From Bryobacterales bacterium (GTDB lineage: Bacteria > Acidobacteriota > Terriglobia > Bryobacterales > Bryobacteraceae), in NCBI GenBank assembly GCA_003142355.1, contig PLMF01000224.1:30874-40459 (forward strand): a stretch of 9,586 nucleotides of DNA, written 5' to 3'. A model generated the notes under the pieces. The model had not been told where the DNA came from and did not search any database. It was given only the letters and a program-made list of their open reading frames with translations. Of the stretch, positions 1 to 6,379 are shown piece by piece. How positions within the stretch are numbered: the stretch's first letter is position 1; each line of letters starts with the position of its first letter. A program made the position numbers and the translations under genes.

Positions 1-855
1 GCGCGCGATGGCATCGAGGCCTGGCGAATCCTGGAATCGGCGGACGCGCCGCGCCTGGCGATTCTCGACTGGATGATGCCCGGCATGGATGGAGTGGAGT
101 TGTGCCGCCGCGTCCGCACCGCCGGCCGCGAGCCTTACATCTACATCCTGCTGCTGACCGCGCGCACCCAATCGGAGGACCTGGTGCAAGGCATGGAGGC
201 GGGCGCCGACGACTATATCACCAAGCCCTTCAACGCCCACGAGCTGCGGGTGCGCCTGCGCGCCGGCCGCCGCATCCTCGATTTGCAGGAGCAACTCATG
301 GTCGCCCGCGAAGCGTTGCGCGATCAGGCCACCCACGACGGCCTCACCGGCCTCCTCAACCGCACCACCGTCCTGGACGCACTGCGGACCGAGCTAACCC
401 GCGCCGCCCGCGAGCGCCACCCCGTGGCCGTGCTGATGGTGGATCTCGACCATTTCAAGCTGGTCAACGACACGTACGGTCATGTGGCCGGCGACGCCGT
501 GCTGCGCGAAGCCGCCCGCCGCATGATGTCGTCCGTCCGCCCCTACGACTCGGTCGGCCGCTACGGCGGCGAGGAGTTCCTGATTGTGCTGCCGGGCTGC
601 GACGCCCCCGCCGCCCAAGCCCAGGCCGAGCGCTTTCGCGAAGCCCTGGCCTGCGAACCCGTTACCACCGGAGGCCAATCCATCCGGGTCACTTGCAGCA
701 TCGGCGTCTCCGGCTCGACCGGCCCCTCGGTATGCAGCAGCGACTCCCTGGTCCGCAATGCCGATCTCGCCCTATATCAGGCTAAAGATCGCGGCCGCAA
801 CCAGGTGGCGCAGGCTTCAGCCTGCGAAGCCGGCGTTCTCGCCGGCATCCGCTAA
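1..855 (+). CDS. Response regulator with GGDEF output domain (diguanylate cyclase), 5' end outside window
   Basis: Predicted cytoplasmic enzyme making cyclic di-GMP from two GTP under control of a phosphorylated receiver domain, as in PleD and WspR. The reading frame is open from base 1, so the start lies upstream; 284 residues are visible. The receiver keeps the phosphoacceptor Asp at visible residue 23 (ILDWMMPGMDG) and the conserved Lys at residue 75 (ITKPF). Their 52-residue spacing is canonical and implies that about 30 residues are missing. A helical linker (LQEQLMVAREALRDQA) leads to the GGDEF domain, which starts at HDGLTGLLNR. The active-site motif is GGEEF at residues 189-193, and RPYD five residues before it is an intact inhibitory I-site, so product feedback is expected. 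No partner histidine kinase is visible. The normal domain end is near GRNQVA; the last 15 codons come from a palindromic repeat. Family assignment is very secure; the input signal is unknown. Confidence 0.96.
   Translation, partial: ARDGIEAWRILESADAPRLAILDWMMPGMDGVELCRRVRTAGREPYIYILLLTARTQSEDLVQGMEAGADDYITKPFNAHELRVRLRAGRRILDLQEQLMVAREALRDQATHDGLTGLLNRTTVLDALRTELTRAARERHPVAVLMVDLDHFKLVNDTYGHVAGDAVLREAARRMMSSVRPYDSVGRYGGEEFLIVLPGCDAPAAQAQAERFREALACEPVTTGGQSIRVTCSIGVSGSTGPSVCSSDSLVRNADLALYQAKDRGRNQVAQASACEAGVLAGIR
809..846. repeat. Tandem perfect hairpins inside the 3' end of the diguanylate cyclase gene
   Basis: Two adjacent perfect inverted repeats. The first pairs CGCAGGCT (809-816) with AGCCTGCG (819-826) around TC. 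The second pairs GCCGGCG (829-835) with CGCCGGC (840-846) around TTCT. They lie in frame and encode the last residues of the protein before the TAA at 853-855. No T-tract follows, so this is not a classical intrinsic terminator. I recall similar short palindromes dispersed in acidobacterial genomes, but cannot confirm that here. Confidence 0.7.
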
Positions 856-873
856 AAAAGACCGCTAAAAAAG
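849..873. repeat. 12-bp direct repeat CCGCTAAAAAAG, two copies
   Basis: CCGCTAAAAAAG occurs at 849-860 and again at 862-873, separated by one base. The first copy contains the stop codon of the diguanylate cyclase. The pair directly follows the tandem hairpins and may belong to the same dispersed repeat unit, or may come from slippage duplication. Confidence 0.6.
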
Positions 874-879
874 GGGACC

Positions 880-907
880 TTCCCACTGAACCAAGGTGCG
901 GTATACT
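880..907 (+). promoter_or_regulatory. Candidate sigma-70 promoter for the HisKA protein and first permease
   Basis: TTCCCA (880-885, four of six consensus bases) and TATACT (902-907, five of six) are separated by 16 bp. Transcription would start near 914, giving a leader of about 19 nt before the ATG at 933. It is the only good -10 element between the upstream stop and this start. The -35 is weak, so confidence is moderate. Confidence 0.5.
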
Positions 908-932
908 CACATGGTCCCCCGAGCTTCGCGCT

Positions 933-1190
933 ATGCCTTCATTCACCGCTTCCGACTCCGAAGAGCTCCTCGCACGCCTGGCGCACGATCTGCGGCAGCC
1001 GCTGGGCACGATCGAAACCAGCGCTTATTGCATGAACCTCATGCTGGGCCAGGAACACACCGCGGCCCGCGAACAGCTCCGCATCATCGAGCGGCAGGTG
1101 GGTCATGCCGTGCGCATCCTGAACGAAGCCGTCGACGCCACGCGCCAGCACCACGCTCCGCGCGCGAAAGCGGCAACCGCGGCCGGGTAG
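933..1190 (+). CDS. Stand-alone HisKA-like phosphoacceptor mini-protein
   Basis: An 85-residue protein made almost entirely of a histidine kinase dimerisation/phosphoacceptor (HisKA-type) helical hairpin. The H-box is LARLAHDLRQPLGTIE, with candidate phosphoacceptor His18 followed by Asp19, Leu20, Arg21 and Pro23, as in HisKA domains. The second helix is about residues 44-70, followed by a basic, Ala-rich tail. There is no ATP-binding HATPase_c domain, membrane segment or receiver, so it cannot be a kinase by itself. It could be a phosphotransfer adaptor, a dimerising regulator, or a decayed kinase. Similar short proteins occur in acidobacterial genomes from memory. The ATG at 933 has only a weak Shine-Dalgarno sequence, but the H-box begins near residue 12, so the start fits. 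Its TAG lies 6 bp before the next gene's ATG, so cotranscription with the permease is likely. Fold assignment is good; function is unknown. Confidence 0.75.
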   Translation: MPSFTASDSEELLARLAHDLRQPLGTIETSAYCMNLMLGQEHTAAREQLRIIERQVGHAVRILNEAVDATRQHHAPRAKAATAAG

Positions 1191-1196
1191 GTCGTC

Positions 1197-3731
1197 ATGT
1201 CGGTCTTGGAAGAGCTGCGCCAGGACCTGCTCCACGGCGCCCGCATGCTGGTCAAGAGCGCTGGCTTCACGTCCGGAGCCGTTCTCTCGCTGGCGCTCGG
1301 AATCGGCGCCAACACCGCCGTTTTCAGCCTCATCGACGCCGTGATCCTCAAGCAGTTGCCGGTCAAGGATCCTCAGCAGCTCGTGGCCCTCACCGATCCG
1401 GCGGCCGCAGGCGTCAGTATCGGGACCTCCACCGGGGAACGCGGTATTCTCTCGACTCGCGAATTTGAAGGATTGCGTGCCAGAGCACAGTCCTTCTCCG
1501 GCATGCTTGCCGCGCAGAGCGAAAGAGACAGGCAGAACGCCCGGGTTGACGGGAAACCTCCAGAGGAAGTCGGGACCCGGCTGGTCAGTGGCAGCTACTT
1601 CACCGTGCTGGGCGCCACGCCCGCCATGGGACGCACCTTCACCACCGCCGATGAGCAGGGCCCCGGTACTGCTCCCTACGCCGTCATCAGCTACCAATAC
1701 TGGCAGCGCCGCTTCGGCGGCTCGCCTTCCGCCCTGGACTCGCGCATCCACATCGGCAAAGCGGACCTCGGCATAATCGGCGTGGCGCCGCCACATTTTC
1801 TTGGCGAGAACGTCGGCGAGGCGCCCGATATCTGGATTCCACTCGATATGCAGCCGCAAATCATGCCCGGCCGCATGTGGCTCGAGGATGACGCCGGCCA
1901 CATCGCCGAGAAGGTCATGTGGCTCCAGGTGATGGGCCGCTTGAAACCGGGGGTTTCGCGCCAGCAGGCGCAAGCCAACGTGGATGTGGTCTTCAAACAG
2001 ATCGTCGCCGAGGAGTTTTCCAGGCTAAGCCAAAGTCAGCCCGACATCCTCAAGCAGAATCTGAAACTGCACGATGCCGGCAACGGGGTATCCAGCCTTC
2101 GAGGCGATTTTGCCGACCCCTTGTATGTCCTGATGGCCTTCGTCGCCCTGGTGCTCGCGATCGCCTGCGCCAATGTCGCCAACCTTCTGCTGGCGCGCGC
2201 CACCGCCCGCCAGAGGGAAATGGGAGTGCGGCTGGCACTGGGCGCCAGCCGGGGGCGCATCATCCGGCAGTTTCTCACGGAAAGTCTGATGCTCTCGGCC
2301 GCCGGCGGGTTGATCGGCAGCCTGTTCGCGCTCGGCGGAGTGCGCCTGCTCTTGCGCCTGGTCGAAGACGCTCCCGATTCCCTGATGCTCGATGTCCGCC
2401 CCGATCCGCGCGTTTTCCTCTTCACCACCGGCGTGTGCCTCCTCACCGGCCTCGTCTTTGGCTTGGCTCCCGCGTGGCGGTCCGCGCGCGTCAACGTCAG
2501 CGGCGCGCTGAGAGAAGCTGGCCGCGGCCTTACCGGCAGCGGCGCCAGAATCGGCGCCGGCAAGATTCTGGTAATCGGCCAGATCGCCATTTCCGTGGTG
2601 CTGCTCATCGGCGCCGGATGGTTCATCCGCACTCTTCGCAATCTCCAGAACGTCGATCTGGGGTATCCGCGCGAGAAGCTCGTGCTGGTTGGCGTGGACC
2701 TCCTTTCCGCCGGCTACTCCGGCGAGCGGTTGCCCATGGTTTATAGCGGGCTGCATGACCGGCTCGCGCGGATTCCCGGCGTTCGCGCCGTGACCTATTC
2801 GGAGAACGGACTTTTCAGCGGCAACGAGTCCGGAGACCGCATCACCGTGGAGGGTTACAAACCGCATAAGCGAGCGGACGTTTCCGCCCGCTTCGACCAG
2901 GTCGGCCCCCATTACTTTGCCACCGTGGGCATCCCCATCCTGCTCGGCCGCGACATTGGGCCCCAGGATGTCGCCTCGGCGGAATCCGTGTGCGTGGTGA
3001 ACGAGGCCTTCGCGAAGTTCTATTTCGGAACTGCCAACCCCGTCGGAAAACATGTCACCGACGAGTTTCCCGACACTCGCAAGACCTTTGTGATCGTCGG
3101 CGTCTCCCGCGACTCACGCGACCACAGCCTGCGCCGGGACATTTTCCGCCGTTTCTATCTTTCGGCGCACCAGCCCTTGGGCCGGTACCCCCCTGGCATG
3201 AATTACGAGATCCGGACCTTTGGCGACCCCTCGCGTGTCCTCCAGGCGGCCCGCAGGGAGATCCTCTCGTTCGATCCGGCCATTCCCATCGACAGCGTCA
3301 AAACTCTGGACGCGCTGCTCGATGGCAATCTGCGCCAGGAACGCATGATTGCCCAGCTCTCCACCGTGTTTGGCGGCCTGGCGCTTCTGCTGGCGTGCAT
3401 CGGCCTCTACAGCGTGCTTTCCTATGCCGTCGCGCGGCGAACCAATGAAATCGGCATTCGCATGGCATTGGGCGCCGAGCGCGGCACGGTGATTCGGATG
3501 GTTCTGCGCGAAACCGCCGTTCTGATTGCGATCGGCGTGGCCGCCGGAGTTCCCGCCAGCCTGGCCTGCGCCCGCTTCATCGAAAGCAAGCTCTTCGGCC
3601 TGAAACCCGCCGACCCCCTCACGCTGGCGGCAGCCCTGGGAATCATGATCGCCGTAGGCACCGTATCCGGCTATCTTCCCGCTCGCCGTGCGTCGAAAGT
3701 CGACCCGCTAATCGCGCTCCGCTACGAGTAA
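1197..3731 (+). CDS. ADOP-type MacB/FtsX-family permease without prefix domain
   Basis: An 844-residue inner-membrane protein of the acidobacterial duplicated orphan permease family: two MacB-like halves fused in one chain, with no ATPase. Half one has a membrane helix at about 25-48 (SLALGIGANTAVFSLIDAV), a MacB_PCD periplasmic domain at about 50-275, and an FtsX core with helices near 309-333, 362-388 and 406-426. Half two has a helix at about 455-475, a second periplasmic domain at about 480-695, and an FtsX core with helices near 720-745, 772-795 and 808-828. Family signatures are EMGVRLALGASRGRIIRQ (341-358), EIGIRMALGAERGTVIR (751-767) and the C-terminal VDPLIALRYE. No Walker A motif is present, and no ATP-binding subunit is encoded in the window. 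By MacB homology it may transmit force or export a substrate with a separate ATPase, but the substrate is unknown. The N-terminus begins directly at the LRQDLLHGARML segment. The ATG follows a weak AGG. It is convergent with lpxD, 21 bp away. Confidence 0.93.
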   Translation: MSVLEELRQDLLHGARMLVKSAGFTSGAVLSLALGIGANTAVFSLIDAVILKQLPVKDPQQLVALTDPAAAGVSIGTSTGERGILSTREFEGLRARAQSFSGMLAAQSERDRQNARVDGKPPEEVGTRLVSGSYFTVLGATPAMGRTFTTADEQGPGTAPYAVISYQYWQRRFGGSPSALDSRIHIGKADLGIIGVAPPHFLGENVGEAPDIWIPLDMQPQIMPGRMWLEDDAGHIAEKVMWLQVMGRLKPGVSRQQAQANVDVVFKQIVAEEFSRLSQSQPDILKQNLKLHDAGNGVSSLRGDFADPLYVLMAFVALVLAIACANVANLLLARATARQREMGVRLALGASRGRIIRQFLTESLMLSAAGGLIGSLFALGGVRLLLRLVEDAPDSLMLDVRPDPRVFLFTTGVCLLTGLVFGLAPAWRSARVNVSGALREAGRGLTGSGARIGAGKILVIGQIAISVVLLIGAGWFIRTLRNLQNVDLGYPREKLVLVGVDLLSAGYSGERLPMVYSGLHDRLARIPGVRAVTYSENGLFSGNESGDRITVEGYKPHKRADVSARFDQVGPHYFATVGIPILLGRDIGPQDVASAESVCVVNEAFAKFYFGTANPVGKHVTDEFPDTRKTFVIVGVSRDSRDHSLRRDIFRRFYLSAHQPLGRYPPGMNYEIRTFGDPSRVLQAARREILSFDPAIPIDSVKTLDALLDGNLRQERMIAQLSTVFGGLALLLACIGLYSVLSYAVARRTNEIGIRMALGAERGTVIRMVLRETAVLIAIGVAAGVPASLACARFIESKLFGLKPADPLTLAAALGIMIAVGTVSGYLPARRASKVDPLIALRYE

Positions 3732-3752
3732 CTTGTGGTCGCCGCCGTGGTG

Positions 3753-4781
3753 TCACTCTTTCCGTTCGAGCTCCGCCAGCCGCCGCTTCAGATCCGCCAC
3801 TTCGCGCCGCAGTTCCGGCAGCCGCGCCAGGTTGGCCAGTTGCTCGAGGTGCTGCTTGAGCGGACGCGCCGGCGTGCCCCAGACGGTTTCTCCCGAACGC
3901 ACGATCTTGGAGGTGAGCACGCCGCAGCCCGACCCCAGCACGGCGCGCGATTCGATCCGCGCCTTATCCCCGATCCCCACCTGCCCGCCGATCACGGCGT
4001 AGTCCTCCACCACCACGCCGCCGGAAAACCCCGTCTGCGCCGCCACCACCACGTGCTTCCCGATGCGGCAGTTGTGGGCCACGTGCACCATGTTGTCGAG
4101 CTTGGTGCCTTCGCCGATCTCGGTCACGCCCAGCGCCGCGCGGTCCACGCACGAATTGGCGCCGATCTCGACGAAATCGCCGATCTCCACCCGCCCCACC
4201 TGCGGGAACTTCTGCCAGCGGTCGTGCTCCATCACGTAGCCGAACCCGTCCGCGCCGATCACCGCGCCGGAGTGCAGAATGGCGCCGCGCCCGATGTCCA
4301 CGTTGTCGTACACCGTCACGTTGGGGTGCAGCACCGAGCCCTCGCCCAGCACCACGCGCTTGCCCACAATCGATCCGGCCCCGATGCTGGCCGCCACCCC
4401 GATGCGCGTTCCGTCGCCCACCACCGCGTGGGGGCCGATCGACACCAGCGCGCCCATCTCGACGTCCTTGCCGATCACGGCGGTGGGATGAACGCCCGGC
4501 TTGAGCTCCGCCGTGGGATAGAACCGGCTCATGGCGCGCGCGCATGCCGTGCGCGGCTCCGGCGCACGGATCACGGTCCGGTAGCTCGGGCTGGGCCACT
4601 CCAGGGGCACGATGAGGCACCCCGCCGCCGAGCTTTCCGCCTGCCGCGCGGCCTTCCGGCTGCCGATGAACGCCACATCGGAAGCCCCCGCCGTCTCTAG
4701 CGGCGCCACGCCCGCCAGTTCCCTTTCGCCGTCGCCCTCAAAGGTCGCGCCCAGCCATTCCGCCAATTCGCGAACTCGCAT
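3753..4781 (-). CDS. lpxD: LpxD, UDP-3-O-(3-hydroxyacyl)glucosamine N-acyltransferase
   Basis: Transfers a 3-hydroxyacyl chain from acyl carrier protein to the 2-amino group of UDP-3-O-acyl-glucosamine, the third step of lipid A synthesis in the cytoplasm. At 342 residues it has the family's usual length. The N-terminal uridine-binding domain (about 1-100) opens with the typical RVRELAEWLGATFEGDG and contains the LxGVAPLETAGASDVAFI segment. A left-handed beta-helix of hexapeptide repeats follows (about 100-305). Within it are GADGFGY (176-182) and the catalytic motif HVAHNCRIG, whose His236 matches E. coli His239. A charged C-terminal helix (about 308-342) is the expected trimer-forming or carrier-binding segment. 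No good Shine-Dalgarno precedes the ATG: a GAGG sits only one base before it. It is divergent from lpxA, and fabZ, which often lies between them, is absent. Assignment is secure. Confidence 0.96.
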   Translation of the reverse strand: MRVRELAEWLGATFEGDGERELAGVAPLETAGASDVAFIGSRKAARQAESSAAGCLIVPLEWPSPSYRTVIRAPEPRTACARAMSRFYPTAELKPGVHPTAVIGKDVEMGALVSIGPHAVVGDGTRIGVAASIGAGSIVGKRVVLGEGSVLHPNVTVYDNVDIGRGAILHSGAVIGADGFGYVMEHDRWQKFPQVGRVEIGDFVEIGANSCVDRAALGVTEIGEGTKLDNMVHVAHNCRIGKHVVVAAQTGFSGGVVVEDYAVIGGQVGIGDKARIESRAVLGSGCGVLTSKIVRSGETVWGTPARPLKQHLEQLANLARLPELRREVADLKRRLAELERKE

Positions 4782-4809
4782 GCCTCATGATATCGCCGGA
4801 GGCGCGCCG

Positions 4810-4822
4810 TCGTATCATACGA
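4810..4822. promoter_or_regulatory. 13-bp palindrome over opposed -10 elements between lpxD and lpxA
   Basis: TCGTAT-C-ATACGA is a perfect inverted repeat in the 45-bp gap between the divergent starts. It contains TATCAT on the plus strand (4813-4818) and TATGAT on the minus strand (4819 down to 4814), each five of six matches to the -10 consensus. Plus-strand transcription would start at about 4825, almost at the lpxA ATG (4827). Minus-strand transcription would start about 26 bases before the lpxD ATG. No convincing -35 was found on either side. The palindrome is seen; promoter or operator function is inferred. Confidence 0.5.
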
Positions 4823-4826
4823 ATTC

Positions 4827-5615
4827 ATGCCCATCGATCCATCGGCCGTGGCCGCCCCCACCGCCCGGGTCCATCCCGATGCCGCCATCGGGCCCGGCGT
4901 CAGAATCGGCGAATTCTGCGTCATCGAAAGCGACGTCTCGATCGGCGCCGGCTGCCTGCTCGAACCCTACGTTTACGTCAAGCGCTGGACCAGCATGGGA
5001 GAGCGCAACGAAATCTCCGCCGGCACAGTGCTCGGCACCGACCCGCTGGACAAGAACTTCACCGGCACGCGCAGCTACCTGAGAATCGGCCACGGCAACA
5101 AGATCCGCGAGCATTTCACCATTTCGCGCGGGACTCCGCCCGAGTCCGCCACCGAAATCGGCGACGACAACTTCATCATGACCTCCGGCCACATCGCCCA
5201 CAATTGCAGAATCGGCAGCCACGTTGTGATCGCAAGCTGCGTGCTGCTGGGCGGGTACGTGGAAGTGGAAGATGGGGCGTTCCTCTCCGGCGGCGTCCTG
5301 GTGCACCAGTACGGCAAGATCGGCCGTCTCGCCATGATCAGCGGCAACACCCGCGTCAACCTGGACGCCCCGCCGTTCTTCACGTACGCGGGTTTTCAGA
5401 TCGCGCCCAAGGGCCTCAACCTGGTGGGCCTGAGGCGCGCCGGCTTCAAAGCGCCCGGCATCAGCATTCTCAAGAGCGCGTATCAACTGCTCTACCGCTC
5501 GGGGCTGAAGCTCGAGGACGCCCTCGCCAAGATCGAAACCGACATCCCCACCCCCGAAACGCTCGAGCTTGTGAACTTTATCCGCCGCAGCGAACGCGGC
5601 ATCTGCCGGGAGTAG
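4827..5615 (+). CDS. lpxA: LpxA, UDP-N-acetylglucosamine O-acyltransferase
   Basis: Catalyses the first step of lipid A synthesis, transfer of a 3-hydroxyacyl group from acyl carrier protein to the 3-OH of UDP-GlcNAc, as a cytoplasmic trimer. It has 262 residues, the same length as the E. coli enzyme. A left-handed beta-helix of hexapeptide repeats covers about 1-188 and a helical C-terminal domain about 195-262. The catalytic His125 lies in GHIAHNCRIG, and His122, His160 (VHQYGKIG) and Arg204 (GLRRAGF) fall at the E. coli numbers. Gly173, the acyl-length ruler position in E. coli, is also Gly, which favours a long hydroxyacyl chain. The E. coli QDLKY segment near 74 reads LDKNF here, an unusual version. 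No Shine-Dalgarno precedes the ATG; the message may be leaderless. Assignment is secure; chain length is inference. Confidence 0.96.
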   Translation: MPIDPSAVAAPTARVHPDAAIGPGVRIGEFCVIESDVSIGAGCLLEPYVYVKRWTSMGERNEISAGTVLGTDPLDKNFTGTRSYLRIGHGNKIREHFTISRGTPPESATEIGDDNFIMTSGHIAHNCRIGSHVVIASCVLLGGYVEVEDGAFLSGGVLVHQYGKIGRLAMISGNTRVNLDAPPFFTYAGFQIAPKGLNLVGLRRAGFKAPGISILKSAYQLLYRSGLKLEDALAKIETDIPTPETLELVNFIRRSERGICRE

Positions 5616-5630
5616 GGGCCAGCCGGCCCC
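5615..5630 (+). terminator. GC-rich hairpin at the lpxA stop codon
   Basis: GGGGCC (5615-5620) pairs perfectly with GGCCCC (5625-5630) around the loop AGCC. The stem begins on the last base of the lpxA TAG. There is no T-tract, so it would act as a factor-dependent terminator or an mRNA 3'-end stabiliser rather than a classical intrinsic terminator. Confidence 0.45.
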
Positions 5631-5762
5631 GCAACTCCTCCAGCCGCGCCGGGTCCTTGCGAACGTGTTGAGGTTGACGCCGCGGCGGAATGCCGCGAAA
5701 CCCTGGTTGGACAGAGGCCGAGGCGGCCTGGGTGAAAGTGGACTATCCGCCGTGGCTGGCCT

Positions 5763-5840
5763 GCCGGCCTCCAACATGCGCATCATCAAGGACGTCCCGG
5801 AGCGGGGCGCGCCGCTCACCACCGTGACATAGTCGCGCAT
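5763..5840 (-). pseudogene. Remnant of a sulfotransferase N-terminus (P-loop fragment)
   Basis: Minus-strand translation from the ATG at 5840 begins MRDYVTVVSGAPRSGTSLMM and continues to MLEAG. This is the characteristic start of one branch of the PAPS-dependent sulfotransferase family: a beta strand, the PRSGTS phosphosulfate-binding loop at residues 12-17, and a Met-rich helix ending MLEAG. The expected DNPxGYxE region does not follow. The frame then runs on as low-complexity Pro/Arg-rich sequence and into the antisense of lpxA, with no further family motif. A GGAG lies 10 bases before the ATG. It therefore appears to be a gene truncated after about 26 codons by deletion or rearrangement. 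The similarity covers only 26 residues, so chance cannot be excluded. Confidence 0.45.
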
Positions 5841-5987
5841 CGGAATGGCGCTCCGAGCCTGTGAGATCCCGGTCTGTCAATCGGCGAGACTGCTGCTACC
5901 TACTTAGCTAGAGAATCCGTTGATGGTGGCTAAAATGGATCGGCTCTGCGGCGAAAACGTTGATATTGCCGAAAACATGGTTTTGGC

Positions 5988-6016
5988 TTGACGCTCGGAC
6001 GAATGTGGGCTATGCT
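5988..6016 (+). promoter_or_regulatory. sigma-70-type promoter of the padR-permease operon
   Basis: TTGACG (5988-5993, five of six consensus bases) and TATGCT (6011-6016, four of six) are separated by the ideal 17 bp. Transcription would start near 6023, about 20 bases before the padR ATG. This is the best promoter in the window and the only one clearly serving the two downstream genes. Confidence 0.75.
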
Positions 6017-6027
6017 TTCCCCATAGC
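6009..6027. promoter_or_regulatory. Candidate PadR operator: inverted repeat over the -10 and start site
   Basis: GCTATG (6009-6014) and CATAGC (6022-6027) form a perfect 6-bp inverted repeat with a 7-base spacer, about 13 bp between half-site centres. The left arm overlaps the -10 and the right arm covers the predicted transcription start. PadR proteins are dimeric repressors that commonly bind such dyads in their own promoters, so autorepression is likely. The link to this PadR is inferred from position. Confidence 0.55.
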
Positions 6028-6043
6028 TGGCTAGAGGTAGAGG

Positions 6044-6379
6044 ATGCGCAAGCATACCAATGATCGCCTGCAAGGAACACTCGACATGCTTGTGCTGAAA
6101 GCCTTGGCTTCGCAGGGTCGTATGCATGGTTACGCTATCACTCTGCGGATCGAACAGATTTCCGCGAGCGTTCTCCGTCTGGAAGAAGGCTCTCTTTATC
6201 CCGCTCTCCACCGAATGACGCAGTCGGGCTGGCTTCGAGCCGAGTGGGGTGCTTCTGAAAACAACCGCCGCGCGCGCTACTACTCCATGACTCCATCCGG
6301 ACGCAAGCAGTTGGCTGAGGAAGAGCAGAACTGGGCGCAGTTGACCGAAGCCGTGACACGCGTGCTCCGTTTCGTTTAG
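6044..6379 (+). CDS. PadR-family transcriptional regulator
   Basis: A 111-residue winged-helix DNA-binding protein of the PadR family, short form with a single C-terminal dimerisation helix. The fold runs over about residues 8-85. It opens with LQGTLDMLVLKAL, then the family-typical MHGYAI (27-32), then the recognition region EEGSLYPALHRM (47-58), and the wing around SENNRRARYYSMTPSGRKQL (71-90). The C-terminal helix is about 86-110. The ATG at 6044 has an AGAGG six bases upstream (6033-6037). Its TAG is followed after 12 bp by the GTG of a permease with a strong ribosome binding site, so the two are one operon. It probably represses its own promoter through the dyad at 6009-6027 and so controls the permease; the inducing signal is unknown. 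GC content is clearly lower than in the lpx region. Confidence 0.93.
   Translation: MRKHTNDRLQGTLDMLVLKALASQGRMHGYAITLRIEQISASVLRLEEGSLYPALHRMTQSGWLRAEWGASENNRRARYYSMTPSGRKQLAEEEQNWAQLTEAVTRVLRFV

Larger units (their letters stand above)
5616..6043. other. 428-bp intergenic region between lpxA and padR
   Basis: No intact gene is supported here. It holds, in order, the lpxA hairpin, a stretch without a consistent reading frame (about 5631-5762), a short minus-strand sulfotransferase-like remnant (5763-5840), about 145 bp of more AT-rich sequence in which I recognise nothing (5841-5987), and the padR promoter and operator (from 5988). The GC drop at about 5890 marks the start of the compositionally different padR-permease block. 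Confidence 0.6.

Noticed and set aside
896..1468. Plus-strand frame with ATG at 911 overlapping the HisKA protein and permease start
   Set aside because: Arg/Pro-rich translation without motifs; the frame starting at 933 carries the H-box and stops just before the permease.
3735..4700. Plus-strand 321-codon frame opposite lpxD
   Set aside because: His-, Ala- and Arg-rich low-complexity translation; the opposite strand is an unmistakable lpxD.
5578..5661. Minus-strand peptide ending with KDPARLEELRGRLAP, considered as a second part of the sulfotransferase remnant
   Set aside because: It looks protein-like but lies in another frame, has no sulfotransferase motif and partly overlaps the lpxA 3' end. 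I could not tie it to any family.
4815..5762. Long minus-strand open frame antisense to lpxA
   Set aside because: Only the first 26 codons, upstream of this span (5763-5840), resemble a known family. The rest is the complement of lpxA with no motifs, a usual artefact in high-GC coding DNA.
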